From: an uncultured Eubacteriales bacterium
GTDB taxonomy: Bacteria > Bacillota > Clostridia > Oscillospirales > Oscillospiraceae
DNA: 64,000 bases
Reading direction: 5' to 3'
NCBI GenBank assembly: GCA_958402445.1
Contig: CATXTO010000002.1
Span: 97,504 to 161,503, forward strand
Shown: positions 1-7,763 of the stretch, piece after piece
How the letters are laid out: every line of letters begins with the position of its first letter
Numbering within the stretch: the first letter of the stretch is position 1
Position numbers and translations under genes: made by a program
The notes under the pieces: generated by a model
Database searches by the model: none
What the model was told of the DNA's origin: nothing
What the model saw: only the letters and a program-made list of their open reading frames with translations

Positions 1-775
1 TCCGGAGAATGGCTGCAGTTTTTCCCTGCCCATCATGAGGACGGACCTCGTGCACCCTGGGGTCCAGCGCGTCCAGCACGCCGCGATTGGCTTCAAAGCT
101 CAGCGCCGCTGCAATATCCGCCACCTTTAACAGGGAAATCGCGTCATATACCGCCAAGCTGCCCACGGATGTCATAGCTTGGGTTCCGTTAATCAGGGCC
201 AAGCCCTCCTTGGCCACCAGCTCAATGGTGGGAATCCCGGCCCGCGCCATGGCTTCCGCGCCCGACAGTACCTCTCCTTGATACTCCGCCTGTCCCAAAC
301 CCAACATGGGAAGCACCATATGCGCCAATGGCGCCAAATCGCCGCTGGCTCCTAAGGAGCCCTTTTCAGGAATGACCGGCGTGACGCCCCCGTTCAACAT
401 CGCAACCAGGGTCTCCACCACGCACAGGCGCGTACCGGAAAATCCCTTGGCCAAATTGTTGACCCGCAGAAGCATAATGCCCCGGGAAACATCCCGGGGG
501 AACGGATCCCCGGCGCCCACTGCATGGGTGATGATCAGGTTCCGCTGCAGTAATTTGCATTCGTCCGGTGTAATGGTCACGTCGCTGAATTTTCCAAACC
601 CAGTAGTAATGCCGTAAACCACCGCGCCCTCATCCACCAACTGATCCACTACCTGCCTGGAAGCAAGGATCTTCTGCTTTGCCTCTTCTGACAGCGTGAC
701 AGGGACATTCTCCCGGCAGACTGCCGCCAACTCTTCCAGGGTTAGGGTCTGACCTGTGAGTAAAACGCTTTCCAT
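1..775 (-). CDS. hutH: Histidine ammonia-lyase, C-terminus off the window
   Basis: Aromatic amino acid lyase that deaminates histidine to urocanate, the first step of histidine degradation. About 258 N-terminal residues are present; the rest lies left of base 1. The family motif YGITTGFG is at residues 54-61 and the MIO cofactor loop GSLGASGDLAPL at about 139-150, with the Ala-Ser-Gly triad at 143-145, so the catalytic centre is intact. ATG at 773-775 is preceded on the minus strand by a purine-rich AAAGGGAGG-type site. Other hut genes, if clustered, would lie outside the left edge. Phenylalanine or tyrosine lyases share the MIO fold, but histidine lyase is by far the commonest form in Firmicutes. 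Confidence 0.92.
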   Translation of the reverse strand, partial: MESVLLTGQTLTLEELAAVCRENVPVTLSEEAKQKILASRQVVDQLVDEGAVVYGITTGFGKFSDVTITPDECKLLQRNLIITHAVGAGDPFPRDVSRGIMLLRVNNLAKGFSGTRLCVVETLVAMLNGGVTPVIPEKGSLGASGDLAPLAHMVLPMLGLGQAEYQGEVLSGAEAMARAGIPTIELVAKEGLALINGTQAMTSVGSLAVYDAISLLKVADIAAALSFEANRGVLDALDPRVHEVRPHDGQGKTAAILR

Positions 776-832
776 ATTTCTACCTCCCTTTGCGGATTCA
801 TCGTGCCACACGATGGGTAATCACTAGCTGTT

Positions 833-861
833 ATTGTATAATATCTATTGAGAAAAAACAA
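833..861 (-). promoter_or_regulatory. Candidate sigma-A promoter of hutH
   Basis: On the minus strand TTGTTT (861-856) is followed after 17 nt by TACAAT (838-833). It lies about 60 bases upstream of the hutH start in an AT-rich stretch. Inferred from consensus only. Confidence 0.5.
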
Positions 862-1397
862 TTCGTTTCCAGCAAATTAAGTGCACAATTTTTCCATGAA
901 AATCTGTCATATCTTACAATTTTTACCAGTCTATCGAGATAAAGAAGCGCAAATCTGCCGCGTCTTTTATAAGCTTTTAATAAATAAATATTCATTTTCA
1001 CCATTAATTTTTTCCTAGTTTTGGAAAAGCGCTCACCCTCTCCTTTTTTACCGTTTTCTCTTGTTATGTTCTTTGCTCGTAAAAGAAGGATTCAGACTGA
1101 GCTCATATGTCACGCAGTTTTGTCCTTGTGTCGAAGCCACTTTGAATTTGATTGTAGACATCACGCTGTCTGCAGCCATTGGGTTGTGAAAAACGTATGC
1201 CGGCTAATTGAGGGAGCCATCTTCAACAGATATCCGTGCTACGCATCAAATTCTATAAAATTGTAAACACTAGCACTGGGAACCGACTGACATTGCCGGA
1301 ACGGACGGATTTCTCCTCTCTTGACGCAGCATGCATCAAGCAGATCGTGCCGTTTCCCAGTATCACCTCACAACCCACCGAAGGGGAGGAATGCCAG
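862..1397. other. Intergenic stretch between hutH and the DUF3793 gene
   Basis: AT-rich in 862-1030, then of mixed composition. I see no convincing gene. An open frame runs from 1236 into the DUF3793 gene, but its first 54 codons have no ribosome site and read as non-coding. A TATAAA at about 1254 could belong to a promoter for the downstream pair, but no good -35 is visible. Confidence 0.4.
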
Positions 1398-1979
1398 ATG
1401 CTGGAGCAGGCCCTTGTGAAATACGGATCGCCTACCCTGGCGCGGTTAAAAACCGCTAATTTATTCAATTTTTCTTTTTTTTCCCCACGAGAACTACAAA
1501 ACGAACTCATTCAATGTAACCAGGCGCTCCTTAGGAAAGGTGTCCGTATTTTGGTATTGCGCCGCCACGCGCACAGCGCGCTGCTTTATCTTTACCGACC
1601 GGAGCAGCTATCGCGGGACCTCCGGCGGCGCGGCGTTCCCGCGTTTATGCGGAGTCTTGGCTATCCCAGTTCCGACCCGGACGTCGCTCTGGCCGTTTTA
1701 CGGCGACGTATCCGCTCAGGTGACGCATTTCCCCACGAAATTGGTCTTTTCCTGGGATATCCATTGGAAGACGTCGCCGGGTTTATAAAAAATCATGGCG
1801 CAAATTGCAGGTATGCAGGTTGCTGGAAGGTATATGGCAACGAAGAAGCTGCACGGGAGCTTTTTTCGGAATACAAAAAATGTCAAAGTCTCTATAACAG
1901 CCTGTTTCGACAGGGTAAAACCCTGGAGCAATTAACCGTACCAGGTGGAAACACTGTACCACTTGGGAAAGGAGAATGA
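1398..1979 (+). CDS. DUF3793 family protein
   Basis: 193-residue soluble protein of the DUF3793 family, which in Clostridia is typically encoded next to flavodoxins; its function is unknown. ATG 1398 is chosen because GGGGAGGA at 1383-1390 sits 7 bases before it; the open frame extends further upstream without a ribosome site. Recognisable family stretches are the HSALLYLYRP segment, the LGYP repeats (one at the centre, one near residue 130) and the GCWKVYG segment before a C-terminal helical tail. Its stop overlaps the leader of the flavodoxin gene, so the two are surely co-transcribed. A link to flavodoxin-dependent redox or iron physiology is inferred from neighbourhood only. Confidence 0.72.
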   Translation: MLEQALVKYGSPTLARLKTANLFNFSFFSPRELQNELIQCNQALLRKGVRILVLRRHAHSALLYLYRPEQLSRDLRRRGVPAFMRSLGYPSSDPDVALAVLRRRIRSGDAFPHEIGLFLGYPLEDVAGFIKNHGANCRYAGCWKVYGNEEAARELFSEYKKCQSLYNSLFRQGKTLEQLTVPGGNTVPLGKGE

Positions 1980-1981
1980 TC

Positions 1982-2410
1982 ATGTCCAAGATCGCTGTTG
2001 TATTTTGGAGCGGCACCGGAAATACGGAAGCCATGGCGCAGGCAGTAGTCAATGGCGCAAAGGCAGCCGGCGCAGAGGCCGAGCTCTTCTCCGCAGAGCT
2101 GTTTGACCATTCCATGGTGAAGCAATTCAACGCCATTGCCTTCGGCAGCCCCGCCATGGGCGATGAAGAGTTGGAGGAGGATATTTTTTCCCCCATGTTT
2201 CAAAGCTGCGTACCTGCGCTTCAGGGAAAACCTGTGGCGCTATTCGGCTCCTACGGCTGGGGCGATGGTGCGTGGATGCGAACCTGGGAGCAAACCTGTC
2301 TGTCCTGCGGCGCCCAGCTCGCCTGCCCCGGCATCATTTGCCAAGAGGCGCCGGATGTGGAGGCGGAGGCCGCCTGCCGATCCCTGGGGGAACATCTGGG
2401 AAAAATTTAA
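1982..2410 (+). CDS. Flavodoxin
   Basis: 142-residue FMN-binding electron carrier. The phosphate-binding loop SGTGNTE is at residues 10-16, the second flavin loop lies around GSPAMGDEELEED, and the third around GSYGWGDGAWM, in the right order and at full length for a short-chain flavodoxin. ATG 1982 is preferred over 1976 because AAAGGAG (about 1968-1974) is then 7 bases away. It follows DUF3793 with no gap. Such flavodoxins often replace ferredoxin when iron is short; no Fur- or DtxR-like box was recognised upstream, so that regulation is not claimed. Confidence 0.9.
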   Translation: MSKIAVVFWSGTGNTEAMAQAVVNGAKAAGAEAELFSAELFDHSMVKQFNAIAFGSPAMGDEELEEDIFSPMFQSCVPALQGKPVALFGSYGWGDGAWMRTWEQTCLSCGAQLACPGIICQEAPDVEAEAACRSLGEHLGKI

Positions 2411-2734
2411 GGTAATGTTAACAGACCTTAGAGGCGAGCTGCGCTCGCCCGTGGAACGAACACAGGTCGCCCCTACATTCCGTCACCAGAGGATAGCATG
2501 GAAATATGAAACCCAAACCGACGCCCAGCGTAAGCCGGTTCGGTTTGGAGAGGAGCAGAGATAAAGCGGATAAGAATCCCCACCCGAATGGGTGGGGATT
2601 TGCGGCAGCGCAGTCCTCTGCGACGAGGCGAGCTGCGCTCGCCCGCGGGACGGTTGAAGACCGTTCCCCACAGTCCGTTACAGGGAAATCTCTCAAGCGG
2701 ACGGTCAACGGCCACACCTTCATATTTATGGTGG
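2411..2734. repeat. Intergenic palindromic repeat region
   Basis: GC-rich non-coding stretch. It holds a perfect hairpin at 2575-2600 (AATCCCCACCC, 4-nt loop, GGGTGGGGATT) and two copies of a GGCGAGCTGCGCTCGCC palindrome near 2432 and 2628. The first copy ends in CGCCCCTACA, the same ending seen beside palindromes at 63946-63991, suggesting a dispersed genomic repeat family. The hairpin could also terminate the flavodoxin transcript, but no T-run follows. Confidence 0.45.
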
Positions 2735-2763
2735 TAGAAACCAATCCCGTTTTCGTGTATAAT
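2735..2763 (+). promoter_or_regulatory. Candidate promoter of the sugar kinase gene
   Basis: TAGAAA (2735-2740), a 17-nt spacer, and a perfect TATAAT (2758-2763), 85 bases upstream of the kinase start. Confidence 0.5.
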
Positions 2764-2847
2764 GCAGATATCCCCTCCCGTCCCGGCGATTGCACCTTCA
2801 AACGCAATAAAACCGACGGGATACTCCAGCTAAAGGAAGTGCATGAC

Positions 2848-3747
2848 ATGAGAATTTTAAGCCTCGGTTCTTTGAACATTGACCATATTTATGCTGTGCC
2901 GCACTTCATCCAAGGCGCAGAAACACTGTCGGTACAGGGCCTGACGCAATCTGTTGGCGGCAAGGGCCTAAACCAGTCCGTTGCCGCAGCTCGCGCCGGC
3001 GCACCGGTCTTCCATGCCGGAATGCTGGGCCGAGGCGGCGGGCCCCTACAGGCCTTTTTAAATCAAAATAATGTTGACACTTCCCTGATCCGGCCATGCG
3101 AGATCCAGCAGGGACATACCGTAATCCAAGTTGACCCCAGTGGACAAAACTGCATATTGGTCTATGGCGGCTCCAACCAGCAAATCGAAAAGTCGTATAT
3201 TGACGAGGTTCTGTCCCATTTTGTCCCTGGTGACTGCGTGATGCTGCAAAATGAGATTTCCAATTTGCACTATGCGGTGGAAGCCGCCCATGCAAAAGGT
3301 CTACATATTGTGCTGAACGCCTCTCCCTTCCATGACGCACTGTTTTCGTTGGATTTTAAAAAATTGGATTGGCTGGTGGTCAATGAACTGGAGTGCGCCG
3401 CCATCGGCGCATGCAGCGACACTTGGAGGGCCTACCAGGCCTTGCGGAACCGCTTTCCCTCTCTGGGCATCCTGCTGACCTTGGGTGCCGAAGGCTCCCT
3501 CTGCTGGAAGGATGGCCAGCAGCTTCGGCAGAAGGCTTTTCCCACGCAGGCGATAGATACCACCGGGGCGGGCGACACCTTTGTCGGCTATTTTGTCGGG
3601 TGTTTGGCCCAGGGTTTTTGCCGTGCTGATTCCATGCGTTTGGCCTCCATGGCGGCGGCAATTGCGGTTTCCCGTCCCGGCGCTGCCCCCTCCATTCCTC
3701 AAATGGGGGAAGTTCGGCAGGCTTTCCAACAGACGTTCTCCAAATAA
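2848..3747 (+). CDS. rbsK: PfkB-family carbohydrate kinase, ribokinase-like
   Basis: 299-residue cytoplasmic ATP-dependent sugar kinase. The N-terminal signature GGKGLNQSVAAARAG (about residues 36-50) and the C-terminal anion-hole motif DTTGAGDTFVGYFVG (about 237-251), which carries the catalytic Asp, are both intact, as expected of ribokinase. ATG 2848 has AAGGAAG 8 bases upstream; the longer open frame upstream runs through palindromic repeats and is not coding. It stands alone with its own promoter, without the ribose ABC transporter, so the substrate could be another pentose, a nucleoside or deoxyribose. The family call is secure, the ribose specificity less so. Confidence 0.82.
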   Translation: MRILSLGSLNIDHIYAVPHFIQGAETLSVQGLTQSVGGKGLNQSVAAARAGAPVFHAGMLGRGGGPLQAFLNQNNVDTSLIRPCEIQQGHTVIQVDPSGQNCILVYGGSNQQIEKSYIDEVLSHFVPGDCVMLQNEISNLHYAVEAAHAKGLHIVLNASPFHDALFSLDFKKLDWLVVNELECAAIGACSDTWRAYQALRNRFPSLGILLTLGAEGSLCWKDGQQLRQKAFPTQAIDTTGAGDTFVGYFVGCLAQGFCRADSMRLASMAAAIAVSRPGAAPSIPQMGEVRQAFQQTFSK

Positions 3748-3867
3748 ATGGAGTATCCCCTCCCGCTTGACTCAAGCACTGGCGGCACACTTTATCCGTA
3801 GAGGGTCGATTTCCCTTCCCCATATCTTTCTGCCCTGATACAGAAACCTACTAGAACAAGCTGAAAC

Positions 3868-3894
3868 GAGCCGCTGCACGGAGGCAGCGGCTCG
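3868..3894. terminator. Bidirectional hairpin between convergent genes
   Basis: CGAGCCGCTGC (3868-3878) pairs perfectly with GCAGCGGCTCG (3884-3894). It is T-rich on both sides and lies between the kinase gene and the convergent DtxR-family gene. Confidence 0.7.
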
Positions 3895-3910
3895 TTGTTC
3901 TCGTGTTAAA

Positions 3911-4294
3911 TTACAGCTCCCCTGCGTGACCTGTCTCCTCCACATGCCTCTTAATCGCCTCAAAGCTCTCCGCGCTGACGACATGCTCCATGCGGCAAGC
4001 ATCCTGTGCAGCTACATCCGGGGCAACCCCCAGCGCCACCAACCAGTGGGAAAGCAGCGTATGACGCTCGTAAATCTTTTCCGCAATCGCCAGGCCGGAC
4101 GGCATTAAATGGATGAAGCCGTCGGCTCCCATTTCAATATAGCCGTTTTCCCGCAGGTTTTTCATGGCGACGCTGACGCTGGGCTTGGAAAAGGAAAGTG
4201 CATTGACAATGTCAATTGAGCGAACCGCCCCCTTTTGCTTTTGCAGCATCAGGATTGTCTCCAGATAGTTTTCCGCGGACTCCTGAATCTTCAA
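3911..4294 (-). CDS. DtxR/MntR-family metal-dependent repressor
   Basis: 127-residue winged-helix regulator starting LKIQESAENYLETIL, the canonical N-terminus of DtxR/MntR proteins. The recognition helix lies around SKPSVSVAMKNL, followed by the metal-binding HTLLSHWL region and the DACRMEHVVSAESF motif that supplies His/Glu ligands. There is no C-terminal SH3-like domain, so it is of the short MntR/IdeR-like class. TTG (4292-4294) gives the family-standard start; an ATG at 4342 would add 16 atypical residues. It is divergent from feoA, and the shared intergenic region carries DtxR-type palindromes, so it probably represses feo with Fe2+ (or Mn2+) as co-repressor. Confidence 0.85.
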   Translation of the reverse strand: MKIQESAENYLETILMLQKQKGAVRSIDIVNALSFSKPSVSVAMKNLRENGYIEMGADGFIHLMPSGLAIAEKIYERHTLLSHWLVALGVAPDVAAQDACRMEHVVSAESFEAIKRHVEETGHAGEL

Positions 4295-4404
4295 GCTCTG
4301 ACACCATCCTTTCTGTATGGTAAAAATTATGACTTGTAACATTATAGCACAATTCCTCTATTCTTTGCAATCCATTGCAGAAAAAATCGACGGCAGATTC
4401 AGGG

Positions 4405-4433
4405 TTGACAAATTGGTTAGCACATGCTAACAT
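4405..4433 (+). promoter_or_regulatory. feo operon promoter
   Basis: Perfect TTGACA (4405-4410), 17-nt spacer, TAACAT (4428-4433). The palindrome at 4416-4431 covers the spacer and the -10, so repressor binding would block RNA polymerase directly. Confidence 0.75.
4416..4431. promoter_or_regulatory. DtxR-type operator 1
   Basis: Palindrome GTTAGCACATGCTAAC, matching the TTAG-N6-CTAA core of DtxR-family boxes. It overlaps the feo promoter. Confidence 0.75.
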
Positions 4434-4440
4434 ATCTCTA

Positions 4441-4456
4441 GTTAGGAAATTCTAAC
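4441..4456. promoter_or_regulatory. DtxR-type operator 2
   Basis: Palindrome GTTAGGAAATTCTAAC, starting 25 bases after the start of operator 1, just downstream of the expected transcription start. Confidence 0.72.
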
Positions 4457-4491
4457 CAGAACCATTTTCTGGAACTGAAAGGCGGGATTGT

Positions 4492-4701
4492 ATGCCATTG
4501 ACGTTCGCTGCAATTGGCAAGCAAAACACAATTCGTAAGGTAGGCGGCAATCAGGAAGTGCGCCAGCACCTGAAAAACCTGGGCTTTATCGCCGGCGGGA
4601 GCGTCACCGTTCTCTCCGAGATTGGCGGAAACGTAATTGTCCGTGTCAAAGAATCTCGTGTGGCCATCAGCAAGGCCCTGGCCAGTAAAATTCTTGTCTG
4701 A
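4492..4701 (+). CDS. feoA: FeoA family protein (first copy)
   Basis: 69-residue SH3-like FeoA protein that supports FeoB-mediated Fe2+ import. The typical order is visible: a strand, the HLKNLGFIAGGSVTVL turn, a GGNVIVRV strand, and an ending in SKALASKILV. AAAGGCGGG precedes ATG 4492. It is the first gene of the feoA-feoA-feoB operon and is directly controlled by the operators just upstream. Two separate FeoA proteins are common in Clostridia. Confidence 0.9.
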   Translation: MPLTFAAIGKQNTIRKVGGNQEVRQHLKNLGFIAGGSVTVLSEIGGNVIVRVKESRVAISKALASKILV

Positions 4702-4735
4702 CAGAGCAATATGAAAAGTTTGAAAGGAGATTGCA

Positions 4736-4957
4736 ATGATCACTCTGCGAGAAGCCAAATGTGGACAGCGGGTCTGTGTTGTCAAGGTAAACGGGGAAGG
4801 GGCTGTCAAACGCCGCATTATGGACATGGGTATCACAAAGAACACGGAAATCACCGTGCGGAAGGTCGCCCCCCTGGGAGACCCGATCGAAGTGACCGTT
4901 CGGGGATATGAGTTGTCCCTGCGAAAAGCGGATGCGGAAAAGATTTTAGTAGAGTAG
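4736..4957 (+). CDS. feoA: FeoA family protein (second copy)
   Basis: 73-residue second FeoA, starting MITLREAKCGQ, with the family turn RRIMDMGITKNTEI, the KVAPLGDPIEV strand pair and the ending SLRKADAEKILVE. AAAGGAG lies 7 bases before ATG 4736. It resembles the classical FeoA more closely than the first copy does. A third DtxR-type palindrome sits between it and feoB, which hints at separate control of feoB. Confidence 0.92.
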   Translation: MITLREAKCGQRVCVVKVNGEGAVKRRIMDMGITKNTEITVRKVAPLGDPIEVTVRGYELSLRKADAEKILVE

Positions 4958-4986
4958 GCTAAAAAGCGATTATTTTTTCGCCAATA

Positions 4987-5002
4987 GTTAGAAATAACTA
5001 AC
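4987..5002. promoter_or_regulatory. DtxR-type operator 3, inside the operon
   Basis: Palindrome GTTAGAAATAACTAAC in the gap between the second feoA and feoB, 31 bases before the feoB start. It matches operators 1 and 2 in arm sequence and spacing. Confidence 0.65.
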
Positions 5003-5033
5003 TTTTCGCTAAAACGAGAAAGGAGATACCGCC

Positions 5034-7448
5034 ATGTCCATACGCATTGCCCTTGCGGGCAATCCCAACAGCGGAAAAACCACCCTATTTAACGCCTTAA
5101 CCGGCTCCAACCAATTTGTAGGAAACTGGCCTGGCGTCACCGTGGAGAAAAAAGAGGGAAAATTACGAAAGCATCCAGATGTGGTAATCACGGATCTGCC
5201 CGGCATCTATTCCCTCTCCCCCTACACCTTAGAGGAAGTGGTTGCGCGAAATTATCTCATACAGCAGCGGCCCGACGCAATCTTAAACATTGTCGACGGC
5301 ACAAACCTGGAGCGCAACCTATACTTGACCACCCAACTGCTGGAACTGGGAATCCCTGTGGTGGTGGCGCTCAATATGATGGATCTAGTTCAAAAGAGCG
5401 GGGATAAAATCAATCTTTCAGAACTATCCCGGGAGTTGGGCTGCCCAGTTGTGGCGATTTCCGCATTAAAAGGCACTGGAATTGCCCCCGCGGCGGATCT
5501 CGCTATCCAGGCGGCGCGGGGAGAAAAGCCCGTGCCGCAGCACCGTTTTGAGGGCCCTGTGGAGCACGTTCTGGCCCATATTGAGGAAGCAGCGGTGCAT
5601 GGGCTGCCAGAAAACCAGCAGCGATGGTACGCGATCAAAATTTTTGAGCGCGACCAGAAGGTATTGGAGCAGCTCCAGCTTGCCCCTAACGCCCTGTCTC
5701 ATATTGAATCGGATATTCAAGCCGCCGAACAAGAGCTGGAAGATGATGCCGAGAGCATCATCACCAACGCCAGGTATGTATTCATTGCCGAGATTCTCAA
5801 GGGCTGCTACCGGAAGAAAAATGCCAGCAAGCTCTCTGCATCAGATAAAATTGACCGGGTCGTCACAAATCGGATCCTGGCCCTTCCCATTTTTGCTGCA
5901 GTTATGTTCCTGGTGTATTTTGTATCCGTAAGTACGGTTGGAACCTGGGCCACGGATTGGGCCAATGACGGCGTATTTGGCGAAGGCTGGCATCTATTCG
6001 GCATCGGCTCTGCCGCCTACGAGGAAGCATCCGAGGCCTACGCCGCTCCCGCAGCAATGATCGAAGCCTTTGAAGCCGCTGCGTCGGACGCCAAGCTGGA
6101 CCCTGCGCAAGCGCAGGATTTGACCGCTACCGCATACCTTTATGACGATTACGGCAACATCGAGGAACCGCTCCCCGTGGATTACGCTGCATATCTGGAT
6201 GCTACCGCTCAGGAAGAGCCGGAACCTGCCTCCTATGGAGTTTGGGTCCCCAGTATTCCCATCCTAGTCGAGAGCGGGCTGAAAGCGATTCACTGCGCCC
6301 CTTGGCTGCAAGGCCTGATCTTAAACGGCATCATTGCCGGCGTGGGTGCTGTGCTGGGCTTTGTGCCGCAGATGCTGGTGCTGTTCCTGTTTCTAGCCTT
6401 CCTGGAAAGCTGCGGCTACATGGCCAGAATCGCCTTTGTTTTAGATCGGATCTTCCGTAAATTCGGCTTGTCCGGCAAATCCTTCATCCCCATGCTCATC
6501 GGCACTGGCTGCGGGGTCCCAGGCATTATGGCCTCCCGAACCATTGAAAACGACCGAGACCGAAAAATGACTATTATTACCACTACCTTTATTCCCTGTG
6601 GCGCAAAGCTGCCGATCATTGCATTGATCGCCGGCGCCCTGTTTGGGCGCGCCTGGTGGGTGGCGCCCAGCGCCTATTTCATTGGAATCGCCGCCATTGT
6701 CGTCTCGGGCATTCTGCTGAAAAAGACCAAGTTTTTTGCCGGCGACCCAGCTCCCTTTGTGATGGAGCTGCCGGCATACCATTGGCCCACTGTGGGCAAC
6801 GTGCTTCGAAGCATGTGGGAACGGGCCTGGTCCTTTATCAAAAAAGCGGGCACCATCATCCTTCTCTCCGCAATCGCGCTTTGGTTCCTGCAGGGCTTTG
6901 GCGTGGAAAACGGCAAGTTCGGCATGGTGGAGGATTTAAACAACTCTGTTTTGGCAACCATCGGCAACGTCCTGGCACCCCTGTTTGCGCCGCTGGGCTG
7001 GGGTCACTGGCAGGGTGCCGTAGCCACCGTCACGGGCCTGATTGCAAAGGAAAACGTTGTCTCCACCTTTGGCGTTCTGTTTGGCGGATTCCAAGAGGTG
7101 GCGGAAAACGGCTGGCAGATTTGGGCTAACATGCGGCAGGTCTTCACGCCTCTGTCCGCCTATTCCTTCTTAATTTTCAACCTGCTTTGCGCTCCCTGCT
7201 TTGCCGCTATGGGCGCGATCAAACGGGAAATGAACAGCGCGAAATGGACCTGGTTTGCCATTGGTTATCAGTGTGTGTTTGCATATGTCATCGCGCTGAT
7301 TGTCTATCAACTGGGAAGTATGTTCGCCGGCGCCGCCAACTGGTTCGGCGTGGCCGTAGCGGTCGTGCTGTTGGGAACGCTTTTGTATCTGCTGCTCCGT
7401 CGCCCAGCCAAAAAAGCGGAGCCGCTGCGGGTCAAGGTTGCAAAGTAA
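5034..7448 (+). CDS. feoB: Ferrous iron transporter FeoB
   Basis: 804-residue Fe2+ permease with a cytoplasmic GTPase domain. G1 GNPNSGKT is at residues 9-16, G3 DLPG near 56, and G4 NMMD near 111, with the FeoB helical spacer to about residue 270. The membrane part begins at ILALPIFAAVMFLVYF and carries the two Gate/core repeats with conserved Cys (IGTGCGVPG, FIPCGAKLPI). Between the first and second membrane segments is an Ala- and acid-rich extracytoplasmic insertion of roughly 90 residues (about 320-410). AAAGGAG precedes ATG 5034. It is last but one in the iron-regulated operon. Confidence 0.96.
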   Translation: MSIRIALAGNPNSGKTTLFNALTGSNQFVGNWPGVTVEKKEGKLRKHPDVVITDLPGIYSLSPYTLEEVVARNYLIQQRPDAILNIVDGTNLERNLYLTTQLLELGIPVVVALNMMDLVQKSGDKINLSELSRELGCPVVAISALKGTGIAPAADLAIQAARGEKPVPQHRFEGPVEHVLAHIEEAAVHGLPENQQRWYAIKIFERDQKVLEQLQLAPNALSHIESDIQAAEQELEDDAESIITNARYVFIAEILKGCYRKKNASKLSASDKIDRVVTNRILALPIFAAVMFLVYFVSVSTVGTWATDWANDGVFGEGWHLFGIGSAAYEEASEAYAAPAAMIEAFEAAASDAKLDPAQAQDLTATAYLYDDYGNIEEPLPVDYAAYLDATAQEEPEPASYGVWVPSIPILVESGLKAIHCAPWLQGLILNGIIAGVGAVLGFVPQMLVLFLFLAFLESCGYMARIAFVLDRIFRKFGLSGKSFIPMLIGTGCGVPGIMASRTIENDRDRKMTIITTTFIPCGAKLPIIALIAGALFGRAWWVAPSAYFIGIAAIVVSGILLKKTKFFAGDPAPFVMELPAYHWPTVGNVLRSMWERAWSFIKKAGTIILLSAIALWFLQGFGVENGKFGMVEDLNNSVLATIGNVLAPLFAPLGWGHWQGAVATVTGLIAKENVVSTFGVLFGGFQEVAENGWQIWANMRQVFTPLSAYSFLIFNLLCAPCFAAMGAIKREMNSAKWTWFAIGYQCVFAYVIALIVYQLGSMFAGAANWFGVAVAVVLLGTLLYLLLRRPAKKAEPLRVKVAK

Positions 7449-7463
7449 TCAGGAGGTGTTATT

Positions 7464-7649
7464 ATGCTTTTATTTTTACAGGAAAATGGCGGTTCCATCG
7501 TCATCGGCGTCCTGCTCCTTTCCGTCATCGCCTGCGTCGTTTGGCGGCTGATGCGGAATCGAAAGCAAGGAAAGACCAGCTGCGGCTGCGATTGCAGCAG
7601 CTGCCCGTCCTGCGGCTTATGCCACGACAGCAATAAATCATCCAAATAG
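7464..7649 (+). CDS. FeoB-associated Cys-rich membrane protein
   Basis: 61-residue small protein: one N-terminal membrane segment (about residues 9-28), a basic stop-transfer stretch, then a Cys-rich tail SCGCDCSSCPSCGLC with seven Cys. This is the layout of the FeoB-associated Cys-rich family found directly after feoB in Clostridia, probably a metal-handling or FeoC-like accessory. It starts 15 bases after feoB with AGGAGG 6 bases ahead, and ends just before the operon terminator. Confidence 0.88.
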   Translation: MLLFLQENGGSIVIGVLLLSVIACVVWRLMRNRKQGKTSCGCDCSSCPSCGLCHDSNKSSK

Positions 7650-7653
7650 GAAA

Positions 7654-7685
7654 CAGGCCCGGCGGAATAGTTTCCGCCGGGCCTG
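7654..7685 (+). terminator. feo operon terminator
   Basis: 14-bp perfect stem CAGGCCCGGCGGAA (7654-7667) / TTCCGCCGGGCCTG (7672-7685). The T-run is poor, but the position right after the operon and the stability support the call. It may also serve the convergent ATPase gene. Confidence 0.65.
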
Positions 7686-7763
7686 CACGATACGACCACT
7701 AAAAAATGCGTCGCCAATTATGAAGCCGCCCCAAATCTAGCTTGCCGGACCTGCTTTCCCAGC

